DNA from: Lunularia cruciata
Lineage: Eukaryota; Streptophyta; Marchantiopsida; Lunulariales; Lunulariaceae
DNA length: 64,000 nucleotides
Direction: 5' to 3'
NCBI GenBank assembly: GCA_948567375.1
Contig: OX419757.1
Span: 16,616,001 to 16,680,000, forward strand
Below the pieces are notes generated by a model that saw only the letters and a program-made list of their open reading frames with translations, was not told the origin of the DNA and ran no database searches. Position numbers and translations under genes: made by a program. Numbering within the stretch: the first letter of the stretch is position 1; each line of letters begins with the position of its first letter. Positions 61,301-64,000 of this stretch are shown piece after piece.

Positions 61301-63900
61301 TGATGCGATAGATATATAGGTATATGAGGGCAATAGAAATATATTCATACATGAGAGCAGAAGCGATGGAGCCGTAGATATATAGGTATATGAGAGTAGA
61401 AGCCGTTCTGGGAACAGGTTATCCAGAACTCATGAAATGCAAATGATCAGTAAGCAAGATGTACATGATTCACAATGCTAGAATAGTGATAAATCCATAA
61501 GGTAGAATGCATCGAATGTAACCTGAAGATTCACAATGCTAGAATAGTGATAAACCCATAAGTAGAATGTATCGAATGTAACCTGAAGCAAGGGCATAAT
61601 TGAAACAAATTGAGAATAACATATATCTAACGGACTAATAAACAACGTGAAATCGAGAACATCTATGCAAACGAACTGCGAGAAATAGGAAACATTAAGT
61701 AAGAGACCAACAGTAAGCAGTGCGAGAAATAGGAAACGTCAAGTAATAGACCAACAGTAAGCAGTGCGTGAACAATGAAAATGAAAAACGTGGGCTGGAG
61801 TCGGGTAGGAACACTGTAGACGCGAGTGGTCATACCATGAATCAGTCAAAGAGCGAAGGAAAAATAATAGGGAGGGAATTAGCTGGGGACTGGAGGAGTG
61901 GAACAATGCGAGAGCTTATGGATGGTGTGGCTGCTGAGACATGTCTGAAGTGTAACAGGGTAACGAGAGCACAGCGAAAGAGGACAGGATATAAAGTATA
62001 TCACAGCAAGCACTATGGAAGCTTGAGTCCTGAGACACTAAACAGCAAAGGGAAGCAGAAGGCAGCCATAGTAAACCTCCACGAAAACACATGCGACTTC
62101 ATCAGTGCCTCCGCAGTGCCAAAGTAGCTGAGCAAGTGTCAGTACCCCTTATACCGAGTTTCCCTTATACTGAGTTTTCGAGCAGAAACTCAAAAACTCA
62201 TGAATGCCAAGGCATAGATAGGAGCGATAGATATATATAGGTGTATGAGAGCAGAAGGTGTTCTGGGAACGGGTTATCCAGAACTCATGAAATGCAATGA
62301 TCTGTACCCAAGATGTACGTGATGCACAATGCTAGAATAGTGATAAATCCATAAGGTAGAATGCATCGATTGTAACCTAAGGCAAAGGCATAATTGCAAC
62401 AAATTGAGAACAAAATATATCTAAAGGACTAGTAAACAACTTGAAATCGGTAACAGCTATGCAAACGACTGTGAGAAATATAAAACGTTATGTACTAGAC
62501 CACCAGTAAGCAGTGCGTGAACAATGAAAAGTAAAAACGTGGGCTGGTGTCGGGTAGAAACACTGTAGACACGGGAAGTTGAACCATGAATCAGGCAAAG
62601 AGCGAAGGAAAAATAATAGGGAGGGAATTAGCTGGGGAATGGAGGAGTGGAACAATGTAATAAATATATAGGTATATGAGAGCAGAAGCCGTTCTGGGAA
62701 CGGGTTATCCAGAACTCATGAAATGCAAATGAATCGATAAGCAATATGTACATGATTCACAATGCTAGAGTAGTGTTAAATCCCTAAGGTAGAATGCATC
62801 CAATGTAACCTGCGATAGATATATAGGTATATGAGAGCGGCTCCAGAATGGAAAAATAAAGTAAAAACGTGGGCTGGAGTCAGGTAGAAACACTGTACAC
62901 ACGGGAAGTTGAACCATGAATCAGGCAAAGAGCGAAGGAAAAATAATAGGGAGGGAATTAGCTGGGGAATGGAGGAGTGGAACAATGTGATAGATATATA
63001 GGCATATTAGAGCAGAAGCCGTTCTGGGAATGGATTATCCAGAACATGAAATGCAAATGTTTGATAAGCAATATGTACATGATTCACAATGCTAGAGTAG
63101 TGTTAAATCCCTAAGGTAGAATGCATCCAATGTAACCTGCGATAGATATATAGGTATATGAGAGCTGCTTCAGAACAGGTTACCCAGAACTCATGAAGTG
63201 CAAATGATCGATAAGCAATATTTACATAAATGACAATGCTAGAGTAGTGTTAAATCCCTAAGGTAGATTGCATCAAATGTAACCTGCAGCAAAGGCGTAA
63301 TTCAAAACAAATTGAGAATAAGAGAATGCATCGAATGTAACCTGCAGCAAAGGCATAATGCAAACAAATTGAGAATAACAAGTGGCCGATGGACTAGTAA
63401 AGAACATGAAATCGAGAGCATCTATGCAAACTATAGCGAGGAATAGGAAACGTGATGTAAAAGCCTGCCAGTAAGCAGTGCGTGAATGAAGATTAAGAAC
63501 ATGGGCTGGAGTCAGGTAGGAACACTGTAGACACGAGAAGCAGGAAGCAGTCAAAGAGCGAAGGGAAAATACTAGGGAGGGAATTAGTTGGGGTATGGAG
63601 GAGTGGAACAAAACAAGAGTTCTCTGGTGATGTGGCTGCAGAAACGAGTCGAAGTGTAACAGCGTAACGAGATCGAAGTGTAAGAGGACAGGATAGAAAG
63701 GATATCACCACCAGCACTATGGATGCTGGAGTACTGAGACGCTAAACAGCTAAGGGAAACAGAAGGCGGCCATAGTAAACCTCCACAAAAACACCTGCGA
63801 CTTCATCAGTGTCAAAGTAGCTGAGCAATTGTCAGTACCCCTCGTACCATGCTCGAAAACTCATGAGTGCCAAGGCACTCATGAGTACAAAACTTGCGAC
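61300..63900. repeat. tandem and higher-order repeat array
   Basis: Three modules recur in the same order. A: GATAGATATATAGGTATATG, then GAGAGCAGAAGCCGTTCTGG, at about 61375, 62225, 62660, 62990 and shortened at 62815 and 63140. B: GATTCACAATGCTAGAATAG, then GGTAGAATGCATCGAATGTA, at about 61470, 61530, 62325, 62755, 63080 and 63230. C: GTGGGCTGGAGTCGGGTAGG, then AGAGCGAAGGAAAAATAATA, at about 61790, 62540, 62870 and 63500. Spacing varies from about 330 to 870 bp, so units have lost or gained modules. The 119-codon frame at 61768-62127 spans module C and is not kept in the other copies. Confidence 0.9.
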
Positions 63901-64000
63901 AGATATATAGTACAGATTGTGCAATGGGACACTGAACCGTTCTAAGCCACCCGGTTCCATACTCCTGTCCAACTGAACTGACTCTGACACAAGATGGTAA

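Noticed and set aside
61768-62127. 119-codon plus frame in the repeat array
   Set aside because: Lies across repeat modules; the same modules elsewhere in the array do not keep the frame.
61300-63900. CRISPR-like array
   Set aside because: Units are long, unequal and modular, without short identical repeats and unique spacers, and the genome is eukaryotic.

Overview
The window reads as nuclear DNA of a land plant. Evidence: a gene with fifteen short exons joined at GT/AG introns, an intronless chloroplast J-protein gene of the J11 type, and a dense mix of decayed Ty1/copia, Ty3/gypsy and LINE elements with long (TA)n and (GA)n runs. The short introns (about 140-480 bp) lean towards a compact-intron lineage such as a bryophyte, but I cannot fix the species. 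No organellar, bacterial or rRNA segment was seen. I made no tRNA call.

Layout. 0-1.25 kb is AT-rich and ends in a relic of a cytochrome P450 first exon, cut at its PPGP hinge by a copia LTR. 1.25-4.1 kb is that copia element (LTR, primer site, gag, zinc knuckle, protease), itself interrupted by a Ty3/gypsy element at 4.1-8.4 kb (LTR, primer site, gag relic, integrase relic). 8.4-15 kb is decayed repeat DNA without a recognisable gene. 15.2-19.9 kb holds LINE remnants on the minus strand. 19.9-25.5 kb is a mosaic of gypsy LTR pieces and a minus-strand gag relic. 25.9-26.7 kb is a purine-rich degenerate minisatellite.

27.4-32.5 kb is the first genic island: a tandem duplication of a chloroplast DnaJ gene. 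The distal copy (31578-32315, minus) is intact with a TATA box. The proximal copy (28787-29486) has lost its start codon, reading frame, stop codon and the TATA-containing promoter segment. 33.1-35.05 kb is bounded by inverted repeats carrying a GGGGCTTAGCCCC palindrome. 35.8-38.8 kb is an AT-rich stretch without open frames. 40.25-41.2 kb is another LINE copy, and 41.3-42.9 kb a decayed coding region.

43484-50871 is a structurally complete but mutated Ty1/copia element: 250- and 257-bp LTRs, a CTTAT target duplication on both sides, primer site, gag, protease, integrase, RT and RNase H in that order.

55260-60402 (minus) is the second genic island: fifteen exons, in phase throughout, encoding the C-terminal 511 residues of CTF18, the large subunit of the alternative clamp loader RFC-CTF18. 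The N-terminal part with the Walker motifs is not in the window. Where it should continue, 60.5-64 kb is filled by a tandem and higher-order repeat array, so the gene either has a very long repeat-filled intron or is truncated.

The two genic islands have unrelated functions (chloroplast co-chaperone; sister-chromatid cohesion and replication). They share one feature: a dispersed motif (AACCCGTTGTAAAACAACC and variants) beside both.
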